The notes: a model not told the origin generated them from the letters alone. 64,000 bases of DNA from an uncultured Bdellovibrionales bacterium (GCA_937903155.1 CALCZU010000119.1:1-64000), one strand, 5' to 3'. Counted from the first letter of the stretch, positions 40,662 to 49,528 are shown. A program made the numbers and translations.

Positions 40662-43574
40662 ATGAAAAATATCTATTTTTTGTGCGTTCTACTTTTATTA
40701 GCCGGGTGTTCCAGTTCGGATGACGGAGGTGCCGCCCCAAAAGAAACGCAGAATCTCTCCGGCGCTTTGAGTATTATGGGAGAGGGTGAAACAACTCCTT
40801 CGGTATTTTACGATTTTGGATCTCGCATCTCGGCCACCCAAAATAAAGTGGCCTTCATCGTGAAGAATACCACGCAGTCGGTGGTTCAAGACATTCAACT
40901 CACCTCAACGAATCAGAGTTTTCAGTTAAGTTCAAATGCTTGCCCTGCGGCATTAGGCGTTTCGGCATCTTGCAGAATTGAAATGAATTTCATTCCTGAA
41001 AACTCAGGAAGCTACGCCGGAAATATCATTGCGAACTACACGATTGGGAGCTCGGCAGGTTCTTCTTTGAGACGGATTAAAGGCGAAAGTAAAAAACGCG
41101 CCCTTCTCACTATCGACAAATCGATTTTGAGCTTTGAAAATTTGGCACTCCCTGCACAGCAATCTATCCCTATCCTTGTGAAAAACTTGGGTGAGATACC
41201 GGCTGAAAATTTTACTTTAAGCACCTCTGCGCTTCCTTTAACTGTGCCCTACTCGACGTGTGGAACATCCATTCTGCCGGGTAGTTCTTGCACCCTAAAT
41301 TTCCAATTTCAGTCGTTTCTAGTCACCAGCGGGTCGGTGACTCAAGTATTTCAATACTTTGATGGCGTCTCCACCAACCAAACAAGTATTGTTTTGAATT
41401 ACTCGACGACTAATGGAAGTTTTAACGTTGCAAAAGGAATGGACCTTCCCGTCTTTGCGATAGAAACTTCAAATAACGGAAATGTTTTTGTGGGCGGATC
41501 TTTTACGAGCTTCGCCGAGAAGAAAGCAGGACACGCGCTCAAATTTTTTGGTTCGCTTTCCATCGACACTCTCTACCCCGTTGAAACAGGTTTCAATGGT
41601 GATGTTTTAGCAATAGGGACGGTCGCCGATAAAACTTATTACGGGGGAAAATTTTCAACGTTTAATAACGGCTTGGCTTCGCACTTAGTGCGACTCGATG
41701 CAAATGGAGTGATCGATCCGTCCTTTGATATTGGAACCGGCTTTGATGGAAACGTGCATTGCCTCGCAATCGATTCCAATGGCAAACTACTTGTCGGCGG
41801 AGATTTTCAAAACTTCAATGGAACTCAGGCCCCTCTTTTTATCCGTCTGAATCCGGATGGCTCTATCGATAACAGTTTTGTCTTAGGAACCGGATTTACC
41901 GGAACTGCCGTCTACGCCATCGGTATTGACTCCAATGACAAGATCCTTCTGGGAGGAAGTTTTTCAAATTACAAAGGAAGTGCCGTTCAGAATCTGGTTC
42001 GCTTGAGTTCCGCAGGAACCATCGATGCCACGTTTATCACTTCGACCGCCACCGACGGAGCGATTCTTACGATTCTAGTCGAAGCAAACGACGGGATGTA
42101 TTTAGGAGGAGAGTTTACTTCATTTAAAGGAAGTTCTTCGCCCCGGATCGTACGACTGACAAGTAACGGAAATAAGGAACCGCTTTTTAACGTCGGAACA
42201 GGTTTTAACTCCACCGTGAGAACCCTTGAAGGCTCGGATTCAGATATTAACTTTCTGTACGTAGGCGGCGATTTTACAAGGTACCAGACGACAACGATTC
42301 ATTCGATCGTAAAGTTAGATCCGCTAGGTGCCATCGATAATAATTTTGTACAGGGAAATGGCTTTTCAGACTCTGTCAAAAAGATTAAACGCTTAAGCGA
42401 CGACACGCTTCTTGTCGGCGGCAACTTCCATTCCTACAGCATCAAATCGGTGAACCGACTGGCACATTTGACTTCGAATGGCTCTTTTATTCCCACTTTT
42501 AACGAATATGCGGGCGTCGTCGGTAAAGTAAGTACCTCGCTGCCGCTCACCGACGGAAAAGTTCTCGTCGCCGGAGAACTGACTCGTGTTTCTGCGGAAA
42601 CCGCCCCCAAAGTTGCCCTTTTAAGCATGCACGGTGAAAGCGACACTTCGTTAGATACCGGGGCAGGTTTCGATGCTTCCGTCGTTGCGCTCATTGCATC
42701 TCCCTTCAAAGCCAATGCTTATCTTTTGGGCGGGCAATTCACTCAGTACAATACCCAAACAAGACAAAAACTCGCGCAAGTCTTTTTAGATGGTTCGCTC
42801 GATACTTCGTTTAATATCGGTACAGGCTTTAATGGAAGTGTGAATACGCTTCTCGCAAAACCCGATAGCGTCTATGTCGGCGGTCAATTCACAACCTATC
42901 AAGGCGCGACTGCCTTCGGTTTGATTCGTCTGAAATCTACCGGCGGTGCCGACTCTGCGTTTGTTACGGGTACAGGTTTTACAGGAATCGTTTGGGCGCT
43001 AGCTGAGGCTTCAAACGACAAGATCTATGTCGCAGGCGATTTCACAAACTATAACGGCACCCCAGTGCAAAACATCGTTCGATTGAATGCAGACGGTTCA
43101 CTCGATTCGAGTTTTGCGTTCGGATCAGGTTTCAATCTCCCTATTTGGACGATTGCAACCGATAGCAGTGGCAACCTTTACGCCGGTGGAGATTTCAGTA
43201 CCTATCAAGGAACGGCTGCGGAAGGGCTTATCAAAATCAAACCCGATGGATCGATCGATTCCACTTTCTCTGTCGGAAGCGGTTTCGATGGAAGCGTCAA
43301 TTCGATTGCGGTTGCAAACGACGGAGCCGTTTACGCGACGGGTTCGTTCACGCACGTACAGGGCAACGCTTATCGCTATCTTGTAAAATTAAAACCGACA
43401 GGGGCAATCGACCCTCTTTTTACGCTCACCTCAGGACTGAATGCCGAAGGATGGACGGTTAAATTTGCAAAGGACGGTTCCGACGATATTTACGTGGGAG
43501 GCTCGTTTACTTCTTACAACAGTGTGACTACCGATCATTTCATTCGGCTCTCGAAAACCGGAGCTCTTGAATAG
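40662..43574 (+). CDS. lipoprotein with choice-of-anchor and delta-60 beta-propeller repeats
   Basis: 970 residues. Lipobox LAGC (LLLLAGCSSS) gives an outer-membrane or surface lipoprotein. Residues about 30-250 hold two immunoglobulin-like modules with the ACPAALGVSASCRI pattern of choice-of-anchor/ASH domains. Residues 260-970 are a long run of delta-60-type repeats with VRLNADGSIDxSF, GTGF and LVGGxFxxYNG motifs, which fold as a beta-propeller. The start is forced by an upstream stop, yet AGGAG lies only 1 nt before ATG. Ligand unknown. The last bases overlap a promoter for the SUI1 gene. Confidence 0.93.
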   Translation: MKNIYFLCVLLLLAGCSSSDDGGAAPKETQNLSGALSIMGEGETTPSVFYDFGSRISATQNKVAFIVKNTTQSVVQDIQLTSTNQSFQLSSNACPAALGVSASCRIEMNFIPENSGSYAGNIIANYTIGSSAGSSLRRIKGESKKRALLTIDKSILSFENLALPAQQSIPILVKNLGEIPAENFTLSTSALPLTVPYSTCGTSILPGSSCTLNFQFQSFLVTSGSVTQVFQYFDGVSTNQTSIVLNYSTTNGSFNVAKGMDLPVFAIETSNNGNVFVGGSFTSFAEKKAGHALKFFGSLSIDTLYPVETGFNGDVLAIGTVADKTYYGGKFSTFNNGLASHLVRLDANGVIDPSFDIGTGFDGNVHCLAIDSNGKLLVGGDFQNFNGTQAPLFIRLNPDGSIDNSFVLGTGFTGTAVYAIGIDSNDKILLGGSFSNYKGSAVQNLVRLSSAGTIDATFITSTATDGAILTILVEANDGMYLGGEFTSFKGSSSPRIVRLTSNGNKEPLFNVGTGFNSTVRTLEGSDSDINFLYVGGDFTRYQTTTIHSIVKLDPLGAIDNNFVQGNGFSDSVKKIKRLSDDTLLVGGNFHSYSIKSVNRLAHLTSNGSFIPTFNEYAGVVGKVSTSLPLTDGKVLVAGELTRVSAETAPKVALLSMHGESDTSLDTGAGFDASVVALIASPFKANAYLLGGQFTQYNTQTRQKLAQVFLDGSLDTSFNIGTGFNGSVNTLLAKPDSVYVGGQFTTYQGATAFGLIRLKSTGGADSAFVTGTGFTGIVWALAEASNDKIYVAGDFTNYNGTPVQNIVRLNADGSLDSSFAFGSGFNLPIWTIATDSSGNLYAGGDFSTYQGTAAEGLIKIKPDGSIDSTFSVGSGFDGSVNSIAVANDGAVYATGSFTHVQGNAYRYLVKLKPTGAIDPLFTLTSGLNAEGWTVKFAKDGSDDIYVGGSFTSYNSVTTDHFIRLSKTGALE

Positions 43575-43595
43575 CACAGAGTTTTTCCGTATAGT
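43567..43595 (+). promoter_or_regulatory. sigma-70 promoter of the SUI1 gene
   Basis: TTGAAT (43567-43572, overlapping the stop codon of the lipoprotein gene), 17 nt and TATAGT (43590-43595). A start near 43602 leaves about 7 nt before the ATG, with no ribosome site. Confidence 0.55.
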
Positions 43596-43608
43596 CGCGC
43601 CTGTATTT

Positions 43609-43968
43609 ATGAGCGAGAATAAATTAGTTTACTCAACCGATCCGAAATTGAATCAAGAATGTCCGAAGTGTAAGGAAAAGATCTCCGAATGTACCTGCGC
43701 TCAGGAGACTCCTTTAAAATCCTACAACTTCGTTGCACACTTACGAATTGAAAAACAGGGGCGTGGAGGAAAGACCGTCACCGTGATCGATTCCTTGCCG
43801 AAATTAAATATTTTTCTAAAAGATCTGACCAAGACTTTAAAAAACAGTTGCGGTTCTGGCGGAACCTTCTCAATGAAAGGCAAAGAAGGAAAAATCGAGA
43901 TCCAAGGTGATAAACGCGAACAAATTCGAAAAATCCTGACGGAAATGGGAATCCGATCCAAAGGCTGA
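43609..43968 (+). CDS. SUI1/eIF1-like translation factor (YciH family)
   Basis: 119 residues. The C-terminal 80 residues match the SUI1 fold: KLNIFLKDLTKTLKNSCGSGGTFSMKGKEGKIEIQGDKREQI. Its N-terminus has four cysteines, C18-x2-C21-x6-C28-x1-C30, that could bind zinc. Bacterial YciH proteins influence start-site fidelity. The ATG at 43609 is chosen by the family start and by the promoter 13 nt upstream; the earlier frame lies within the promoter. It is followed by a convergent gene. Confidence 0.88.
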   Translation: MSENKLVYSTDPKLNQECPKCKEKISECTCAQETPLKSYNFVAHLRIEKQGRGGKTVTVIDSLPKLNIFLKDLTKTLKNSCGSGGTFSMKGKEGKIEIQGDKREQIRKILTEMGIRSKG

Positions 43969-43972
43969 AAAA

Positions 43973-45058
43973 CTAGAGGGCGACTCGAATCATCGCCGCA
44001 GCACCGATCGTCTTGTTACTTAAGGCGTGTCCTTCCACGACGACTTTTAAAACCGCTAAATTCAGTTGAAGCCCCCCGAATCCACGGGCGGTAACAAGAC
44101 TAGGTTTACCCGAGATTCCATTTTCTAAATTCAGACTCGAATTTGCAGAGAATAAGTTTCCTCCTCCGGCTTGAGTCGAAGCACTGGCAGTAACGGGTCC
44201 GGAGGCCGAACCTTTGAGAGCGGTCGAGCCTACATTGAAGTCAACACCGCCCCCCGCGAAGAGCGAAAACGCATAGAGGAAATTTACATTGCTTGAGATC
44301 TCGAGCGGAAAATTTAGATTCCAAGAATCGATTCCAAACGAATAATCCATATCGACATTGACCGAAGCCGTTTGCCCGTTCACGGTGGTGGTGGTCGATT
44401 GTTTAATATTTGCGGCGTAAAGGAGCGAGTTGTTACCGTAATTTACCCCCAAGCTCGCATCTAAACCTCCCCAGCCAAAAAAGTGATTTCCCTTTTTTTC
44501 GATGATTTTGTATTGGGCATTAAAACCAAAATTCGTCAGCCCTACTGTCGCTTTATCCATCGAGTAGGAAAATCGGCTGCCATTGATATAAAGCATCAAC
44601 TTTTTTCCATCGATAAAACCAATTTTTGAAATTCCTAACTTTGAAGCGTTCACACCAATCGAAAGTGAAGCTTGCCCTGCGGCTCCCGCACTTGGGAAAC
44701 TGTTATTGGTTTCAAATGCTCCACTATTTAAAGAATAAGTATTTCCTTGCGCGAGAATTCCAACACTAAATTTTTGGGGATTTGAGGCTCTATCCACAAT
44801 CAAAGCATTCGAATTTGACGCATTGGCTTCAGCCATTGCCGAGACAAACGTCTGTTGGCTCGCGTCCGAGAGAAACGTCGTATTAATCGTGTTTTCGATT
44901 TGGTCCGCTGCAGAATTGAGCGCGGTGAGCACTGCATTCTGATTCGGATCATTGGGATCGAGATCCGATGTCCGATTGACGATCTGAAAAGGGTCGGTAC
45001 TTGCAAGACAAAGCGATTGGAAGAAGAGCAAAGCGAGACATGAGAACAATTTTTTCAT
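43973..45058 (-). CDS. predicted surface / outer-membrane beta-rich protein
   Basis: 361 residues with signal peptide (SCLALLFFQSLCLAS). The mature chain alternates hydrophobic strands with Gly/Asn/Ser turns (KKLMLYINGSRFSYSM, FGWGGLDASLGVNYGN, LNFPLEISSNVNFLYAF, FGGLQLNLAVLKVVV) and ends in an aromatic-free strand (AAAMIRVAL). This resembles a small beta-barrel. No lipobox. I recognise no family. The start has only a weak site. It converges on the SUI1 gene. Confidence 0.8.
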   Translation of the reverse strand: MKKLFSCLALLFFQSLCLASTDPFQIVNRTSDLDPNDPNQNAVLTALNSAADQIENTINTTFLSDASQQTFVSAMAEANASNSNALIVDRASNPQKFSVGILAQGNTYSLNSGAFETNNSFPSAGAAGQASLSIGVNASKLGISKIGFIDGKKLMLYINGSRFSYSMDKATVGLTNFGFNAQYKIIEKKGNHFFGWGGLDASLGVNYGNNSLLYAANIKQSTTTTVNGQTASVNVDMDYSFGIDSWNLNFPLEISSNVNFLYAFSLFAGGGVDFNVGSTALKGSASGPVTASASTQAGGGNLFSANSSLNLENGISGKPSLVTARGFGGLQLNLAVLKVVVEGHALSNKTIGAAAMIRVAL

Positions 45059-45100
45059 ATAAAAATTGTCCCATTGGTTTAAGAAAATGACAAACGACCC

Positions 45101-45766
45101 TTATTCTTCGTGATAACGCCAGGTAGGTACGTTCGGGAGATAGGAGCCCTGATAGTAAGCCTCGGCTCCTAAGAGGTTTTTCATCTTCTTCAAAGCAGCT
45201 CGACGAACTTCAACGTAGAAGAAGGGACAGCGAGCCTCTTGCACCGCCAACCAAAATCGATACAAGTAATCGGTTTCTGTCAGCGTCTCACGATAAGTGT
45301 CAGACCTGTCCTTATTTAATTGAGATTCACTGACAATGTGCTGTCTGAATCTACGATTAAACTTAATCAGCCGGGCAATCTCGTCTCTCGAAGGAAGTCT
45401 TTCGGCTTCCGCTAGTAGAGGTTCACCCAAAAATTTTTCATATCGCTCGTGCATGCGCTGAACATGTCGAAAGAAAAATTTATGATCCACGAAATAAAAA
45501 TTTGTTTCTCGAGGATCTAAAATCTCCATTTTGATAGCGGCTTTTTGCAAAGCCAGACGCAATCCTTCACTCTCAAGACTCGTCACCCAATCTTCGGCAT
45601 CATCCTTTAAAGGGAGGCGAATCAATTGCTGAGCCATCGCCTCATCACCCATGACCGCGGGCATCGTGTTTTCAGAGTTCCCCCAACCCATCAAAGAAAA
45701 CACGAGCCCAAAAAACATCATTCTGCGACGACAGAAAAATTTTGATTTGCCTCTTTGTTCGTTCAT
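45101..45766 (-). CDS. membrane-anchored or exported protein of unknown function
   Basis: 221 residues. A basic N-terminus and hydrophobic segment (RRRMMFFGLVFSLMGWG) suggest a signal anchor. The rest is helical and acidic-basic (DDAEDWVTSLESEGLRLALQKAAIKM then FFFRHVQRMHERYEKFLG). No family recognised. No ribosome site, but a perfect TTGACA on this strand (45800-45805) lies 33 nt before the ATG, so the mRNA would have almost no leader. It is divergent from the astacin gene. Confidence 0.78.
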   Translation of the reverse strand: MNEQRGKSKFFCRRRMMFFGLVFSLMGWGNSENTMPAVMGDEAMAQQLIRLPLKDDAEDWVTSLESEGLRLALQKAAIKMEILDPRETNFYFVDHKFFFRHVQRMHERYEKFLGEPLLAEAERLPSRDEIARLIKFNRRFRQHIVSESQLNKDRSDTYRETLTETDYLYRFWLAVQEARCPFFYVEVRRAALKKMKNLLGAEAYYQGSYLPNVPTWRYHEE

Positions 45767-45798
45767 TATTTTTTAACTAAAATAGAAATCCTCTATCA

Positions 45799-45817
45799 GT
45801 GTCAAAGGGGCTGACAC
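45799..45817. promoter_or_regulatory. inverted repeat GTGTCA-N7-TGACAC between divergent genes
   Basis: 6-bp perfect arms separated by AAGGGGC, overlapping the minus-strand TTGACA -35 element. It lies between the divergent 45101-45766 and 45881-46783 genes, so it could be an operator for one or both. Confidence 0.45.
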
Positions 45818-45880
45818 AACGTTGCATACAGAAGTTAAGACGACAAAAGTTGCGGTCGATCGACTTGCGCCGTAAACTCA

Positions 45881-46783
45881 ATGCAGATGCGGCAACTGAT
45901 TTATTTTTTAACTTTTGTATCGATGTGCTTGTTGATTTTGTATCTTATTTTTCGAAATCAAGATCCACAACTTCAACAGAATCCTAAAGTCTCGAGCACC
46001 GAAAAGCCTCCTGAGATTTCATCGACGGTCAAAAAAGCAAATCCCGTCATCGCCGTGACACAAAAATTTAAACCTTCAAATTCAAAACCTCAAAGGAATG
46101 AACCGACCTCCGTCGTGAGTTTTGAAGTTCGAGAAGGGCTCGCGATTGGAATGGGTGATCTCATCTTAGGAACACCTGAAGATCCGGAGATTCAAACGGG
46201 CCAATTTAAAATGTCTCCTCCAAGCAGATGGGACAAGCCCGAAATCCCGTACGTGATTTCAGACGATTTGCCGAACCCCGAGCGCGTGCGAAAAGCTCTC
46301 AGTCATATCTACAAAAAAACAGGGGTGCAGTTCGTAAAGTATGAGAACCAACTTGACGCCCTCGTTTTTAGCAACGGAAAAGAACACTGCTTATCTATTT
46401 TAGGGCGACAGGGAGGGCTTCAGCCGATTCGTCTTGCAGCACTCTGCACATGGAAAGAGATTGTGCACGAAGTGTTGCACTCACTCGGCTTCATTCACGA
46501 ACAATCACGCGCGGACAGAGATCAATATGTGAGAGTTCTTTGGGAGAATATTGAAGACAAGTACAAACCACAATTCGACATCTTGTCAGAAGAATTCTTA
46601 GGTTCGATTAAACATAGCGCTTTCGACTATCATTCGGTCATGATTTACGAGCCCACCGCGTTCGCAAAAACAAAGGGGACTGCTACCCTGCAATCAACGA
46701 CGAGCGAACTCATTGCACCGTCAGAGAACGGCCTCAGTCCTCGTGATATCGAAAGAGTCAAATCGCTTTTCAACTTGAACTAG
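45881..46783 (+). CDS. astacin-type (M12A) metalloprotease
   Basis: 300 residues. The zinc site is H196-E197-V-L-H200 with H206 in HEVLHSLGFIHEQSRADRDQY, the astacin pattern HExxHxxGFxHE. The Met-turn is SVMIYE, with isoleucine where the family usually has His before Tyr. An N-terminal signal anchor (LIYFLTFVSMCLLILYLIF) and a linker rich in Lys/Ser/Thr put the catalytic domain outside. It would cleave extracellular proteins. No obvious propeptide cysteine. Start at 45881 or the ATG at 45887; no ribosome site is visible. Confidence 0.92.
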   Translation: MQMRQLIYFLTFVSMCLLILYLIFRNQDPQLQQNPKVSSTEKPPEISSTVKKANPVIAVTQKFKPSNSKPQRNEPTSVVSFEVREGLAIGMGDLILGTPEDPEIQTGQFKMSPPSRWDKPEIPYVISDDLPNPERVRKALSHIYKKTGVQFVKYENQLDALVFSNGKEHCLSILGRQGGLQPIRLAALCTWKEIVHEVLHSLGFIHEQSRADRDQYVRVLWENIEDKYKPQFDILSEEFLGSIKHSAFDYHSVMIYEPTAFAKTKGTATLQSTTSELIAPSENGLSPRDIERVKSLFNLN

Positions 46784-46814
46784 TACCCACCGAGTAGGGC
46801 TACGTTATTAGTTT

Positions 46815-46837
46815 TTTCGAATGCCTCCTATTCGAAA
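46815..46837. repeat. hairpin TTTCGAAT-N7-ATTCGAAA
   Basis: Perfect 8-bp arms just after the astacin gene stop. No T-run follows on the plus strand, so the terminator role is doubtful. Confidence 0.5.
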
Positions 46838-46983
46838 TGCATTGTCGATGACCTAGCGGACTGTAAATTTTTTAGACATCTGTAAAATACTTTCATCAAT
46901 TACAGAGGTTAGGCAGTCTTTTGACTTTCGACCGTCAAAATCTGAGCTCAAAATCTTAGGCAGTTGTGTGCACTTTGTAAGTA

Positions 46984-47012
46984 AAGACAGCTGGTATACA
47001 CCTTGCTTTAAT
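46984..47012 (+). promoter_or_regulatory. promoter of the 47021 lipoprotein gene
   Basis: AAGACA (46984-46989), 17 nt and TTTAAT (47007-47012), with only 8 nt to the ATG. A leaderless or very short-leader transcript is implied. No ribosome site is present. Confidence 0.5.
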
Positions 47013-47020
47013 ATCCATCG

Positions 47021-47929
47021 ATGACACTCAAAAAATTCATTTTAATCTTCGGAATATTTAACTTGATTTCGCTCCTCTCGGGATGCGGGGGCGGCGGAGG
47101 ATTGAAATATGCTCAAACGAGCGGGACTTCCACTTCATCCGGATCCGTGACGTCAGGAACTTCCGGCACAACGATTAGTCCTACCACTCTTACAGGTTCT
47201 GCAACGACCGGCACTGTCATCGGAACGACTACAACGACGACTACGACAACCGCAGCAGCTCTTTCTGGAGTGTTGATGACGGGGGTCTCTTACACGAGTT
47301 TAAACCAACAAACGTCTGCCCTTCCGGTAGATGTCGGTAATTTGAATGCCTCCAATGCTTGGATCCTCGGAAATGCGATGGCCTCACGACTCGGTCGAAA
47401 AACTTACACAGACGCGATTTGTAATATCTCCGCAAGAAGTGCTGCCAATGCATCGGGTGAAGTTTCTTGCTTCAGAAATGCAAAAACTTATGAAGAGCTT
47501 CTACAAACTGTCGCCGCGAAAGCAGGGATTGCACTTCCTTCGACTACCTCTTACGGAATCACGGATTTTACTTTATTTGGCGCCGTCACAAAATATTGCC
47601 AGCTCGACGGTTTTGCCGCAGGGATTGTGAACGAATACAACGCCGCCGCTAAAAAGATTCAATTTGCGTGCGTTCCTTCTGCTGGGGTCACGGTATTTAA
47701 TGGTTTAACCACCTATCAGATTATTAATCTTCTTTATATGAATGCAGAACCTTTAGTGGCCATCGAAAGCGCCTTTGTCAGCAATACCAATCCAACGATT
47801 CCTCTCTATGCGAACATGGCACTCGCTTCGTATTGCAAACCGAAAGGCCTTAAAGCTTCTGGAATTGTAAACATTCGAACGGTCGGCGGAGAACTCGTCT
47901 TCGACGGAATCTGTGCCACTGCCCCGTAA
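47021..47929 (+). CDS. lipoprotein with Ser/Thr-rich linker
   Basis: 302 residues. The signal peptide ends in lipobox LLSGCG and is followed by a Gly-rich then Ser/Thr-rich low-complexity linker (TSGTSTSSGS, then TTTTTTTT near residue 70), then a compact C-terminal domain with four cysteines (DAICNISAR, VSCFRNA, TKYCQLDGF, FACVPSAG). The linker resembles surface-exposed stalks. I recognise no family for the domain. The repetitive codons at about 47225-47250 are a low-complexity run. Confidence 0.82.
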   Translation: MTLKKFILIFGIFNLISLLSGCGGGGGLKYAQTSGTSTSSGSVTSGTSGTTISPTTLTGSATTGTVIGTTTTTTTTTAAALSGVLMTGVSYTSLNQQTSALPVDVGNLNASNAWILGNAMASRLGRKTYTDAICNISARSAANASGEVSCFRNAKTYEELLQTVAAKAGIALPSTTSYGITDFTLFGAVTKYCQLDGFAAGIVNEYNAAAKKIQFACVPSAGVTVFNGLTTYQIINLLYMNAEPLVAIESAFVSNTNPTIPLYANMALASYCKPKGLKASGIVNIRTVGGELVFDGICATAP

Positions 47930-47930
47930 A

Positions 47931-48854
47931 TTATTCCTTATCTGAAAAACACCGCCCGAACGGTTTCTCCTCATTCAAAGCATAGGGACAATACGCTTGA
48001 GGCCTTAGACTAATAACCACTCTCAACCTCGCACACGCTTCTGATTTTGCAGGTAATTCAAAGTTTGCAGGCTTTTTGGTGGGATAAAAGCTCCGACACT
48101 TCGGACTCTCGCTCGAATTGCAGCGGCATTCATACAAAAGTTCTAAATCCTTTGGAACACAGTAATCCGAACCTCGTCCTTCGTTGCCGGAAGGACTGAC
48201 CACTGCAATCAGATTCATCTTCTCTCTCTCAAAACGAAGCTTTCTCTGTCCGAGTGAACCTCCCGTGCCTTTCACATCGACGTGACAGCCACTGCACTTA
48301 TGAGTGTCGTGCCAAACTGCGGTTTCGGTGTTTCCCTTTTTGATTCGAGTATAACGTCCGACCCAGTCGGTGGGAAAATCCGGATTTTTTAAATTTAAAA
48401 CGTGATCAAATTGAAAAAGGCTTTTTCGAGGAAATGGAAAATCTAGAAGAAGAATTCCTTCACTAGCCGAAAGCACTCCAAATCCTCCACCCACTGAGTC
48501 TTTTAAATCCTGATCGGCCGTCTGTTTCAAAACCGCCATCTCAAGCGAGTTTTTTTCGAGATTAAAAGTGAGGAGAGAACATTCTGTTCGAACAAAAATT
48601 CGAGGGTCGTGAAATCCTAATGAGCGCTGAAGGCTGCTGCTAAATAAAGCACCGACCGCTGTACCCTTCGGAATTTTCAGAGCCGTTAAAACTTCCGAAA
48701 CCTCTTGGCTTTGGTTGGCGGCGGTTAAAACTTTTTCAATCATTTTTTCAGGGTGAGTGCAGTCTTCTTTTGTGTACTGCTCGACAGAAACACACGTCGC
48801 AAAGACGCTTAGATTTAAAAACGCGGCAAGATAAAACCCAAACAGAACCCTCAT
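47931..48854 (-). CDS. exported protein with one CxxCH haem-type motif
   Basis: 307 residues with a signal peptide (VLFGFYLAAFLNLSVFATC). The ATG at 48854 is chosen because GGGG lies upstream at about 6 nt; a GTG one codon earlier is possible. It contains HKCSGCHVDVKG at about residue 185, a CxxCH motif that can attach c-type haem. Several more cysteines follow (LLYECRCNSSESPKC). It may be a periplasmic monohaem cytochrome or a zinc-binding protein; no family is certain. Convergent with the 47021 lipoprotein gene, whose stop it almost touches. Confidence 0.82.
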   Translation of the reverse strand: MRVLFGFYLAAFLNLSVFATCVSVEQYTKEDCTHPEKMIEKVLTAANQSQEVSEVLTALKIPKGTAVGALFSSSLQRSLGFHDPRIFVRTECSLLTFNLEKNSLEMAVLKQTADQDLKDSVGGGFGVLSASEGILLLDFPFPRKSLFQFDHVLNLKNPDFPTDWVGRYTRIKKGNTETAVWHDTHKCSGCHVDVKGTGGSLGQRKLRFEREKMNLIAVVSPSGNEGRGSDYCVPKDLELLYECRCNSSESPKCRSFYPTKKPANFELPAKSEACARLRVVISLRPQAYCPYALNEEKPFGRCFSDKE

Positions 48855-48990
48855 CACCTTCCCCTTTAACCATTCACGTATACTTGAATTTGAGAAAGAG
48901 ACTCAAGCACTTTCGGTAAGTATCGAAGATGAAAGAATTAACAGCAACTTCCCTTCCATGTGAGCAGAAGGGAAGTTTTTAAGATAAGAA

Positions 48991-49266
48991 TTAGAGTTCG
49001 GCGCAGCCGCCGAGATCGACAAGTTTTTCGGTTGTCATGTACAGGTAAGATTTATCTTTAATTTTTACGACGTATGCCTTCGCTGGCTTGTTTGCAGCAA
49101 CTCCTTTGCAAACAGTTTTTTCAGCGATGCTCTGAAGGGACTGTTTATGAACTTGAATGACTTTGTCGGCTTTCAAAAATTTTGCGACGTCTTCTTCGTC
49201 AAAATTTTCAATCGCCATGCTATTCAATCCTAGAAACGCGATTACTGTGCAGAATAATAGTTTCAT
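48991..49266 (-). CDS. small exported protein of unknown function
   Basis: 91 residues with a signal peptide (LLFCTVIAFLGLNSMA) and AAGGAG 6 nt before the ATG. The mature 72 residues hold two cysteines (KTVCKGVAAN and DLGGCAEL) that could form a disulfide, and an acidic start (ENFDEEDVAKFLKADK). No family recognised. It is probably periplasmic. Downstream on the strand is the CxxCH gene, 137 nt away. Confidence 0.8.
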   Translation of the reverse strand: MKLLFCTVIAFLGLNSMAIENFDEEDVAKFLKADKVIQVHKQSLQSIAEKTVCKGVAANKPAKAYVVKIKDKSYLYMTTEKLVDLGGCAEL

Positions 49267-49422
49267 TTTTTACTCCTTAGTTACTTCAAGAAACTCGTTA
49301 TGAGCTTCTCTCTATGACGCATAACGGTTCTGAAAATCCGGCACAAGTTGCAAGGAGGGGAATAAGAAATATTGGTCCAGAACTCTTGGACCGGCCGTCG
49401 TACCATCGGTCAAAAAGCTTCT

Positions 49423-49510
49423 GTCATTGCGAGGGTGCGCAGCACCCGCGGTAACCTTCCCAGTTCGGCACACAAAGGTTGCCGCGGGTGCTGCGCACCC
49501 TCGCAATGAC
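49423..49510. repeat. REPIN-like 34-bp inverted repeat
   Basis: Arms 49423-49456 and 49477-49510 are reverse complements over 34 bp with a single mismatch (a G-T position). Each arm starts GTCATTGCGAGG and has an internal stem, GGGTGC-GCA-GCACCC. The 20-nt loop is non-repetitive. It lies 19 nt after the hmgA stop on the minus strand and is followed there by CTTTTT, so it may end hmgA transcription. Its ends match the elements at 32834 and 38794. Confidence 0.88.
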
Positions 49511-49528
49511 GGCCCGATAAAGTTTTTT

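Noticed and set aside
46909..46964. Direct repeat TTAGGCAGT (46909 and 46956)
   Set aside because: 9-nt repeats at 47-nt spacing occur by chance at this length; nothing else supports a site.
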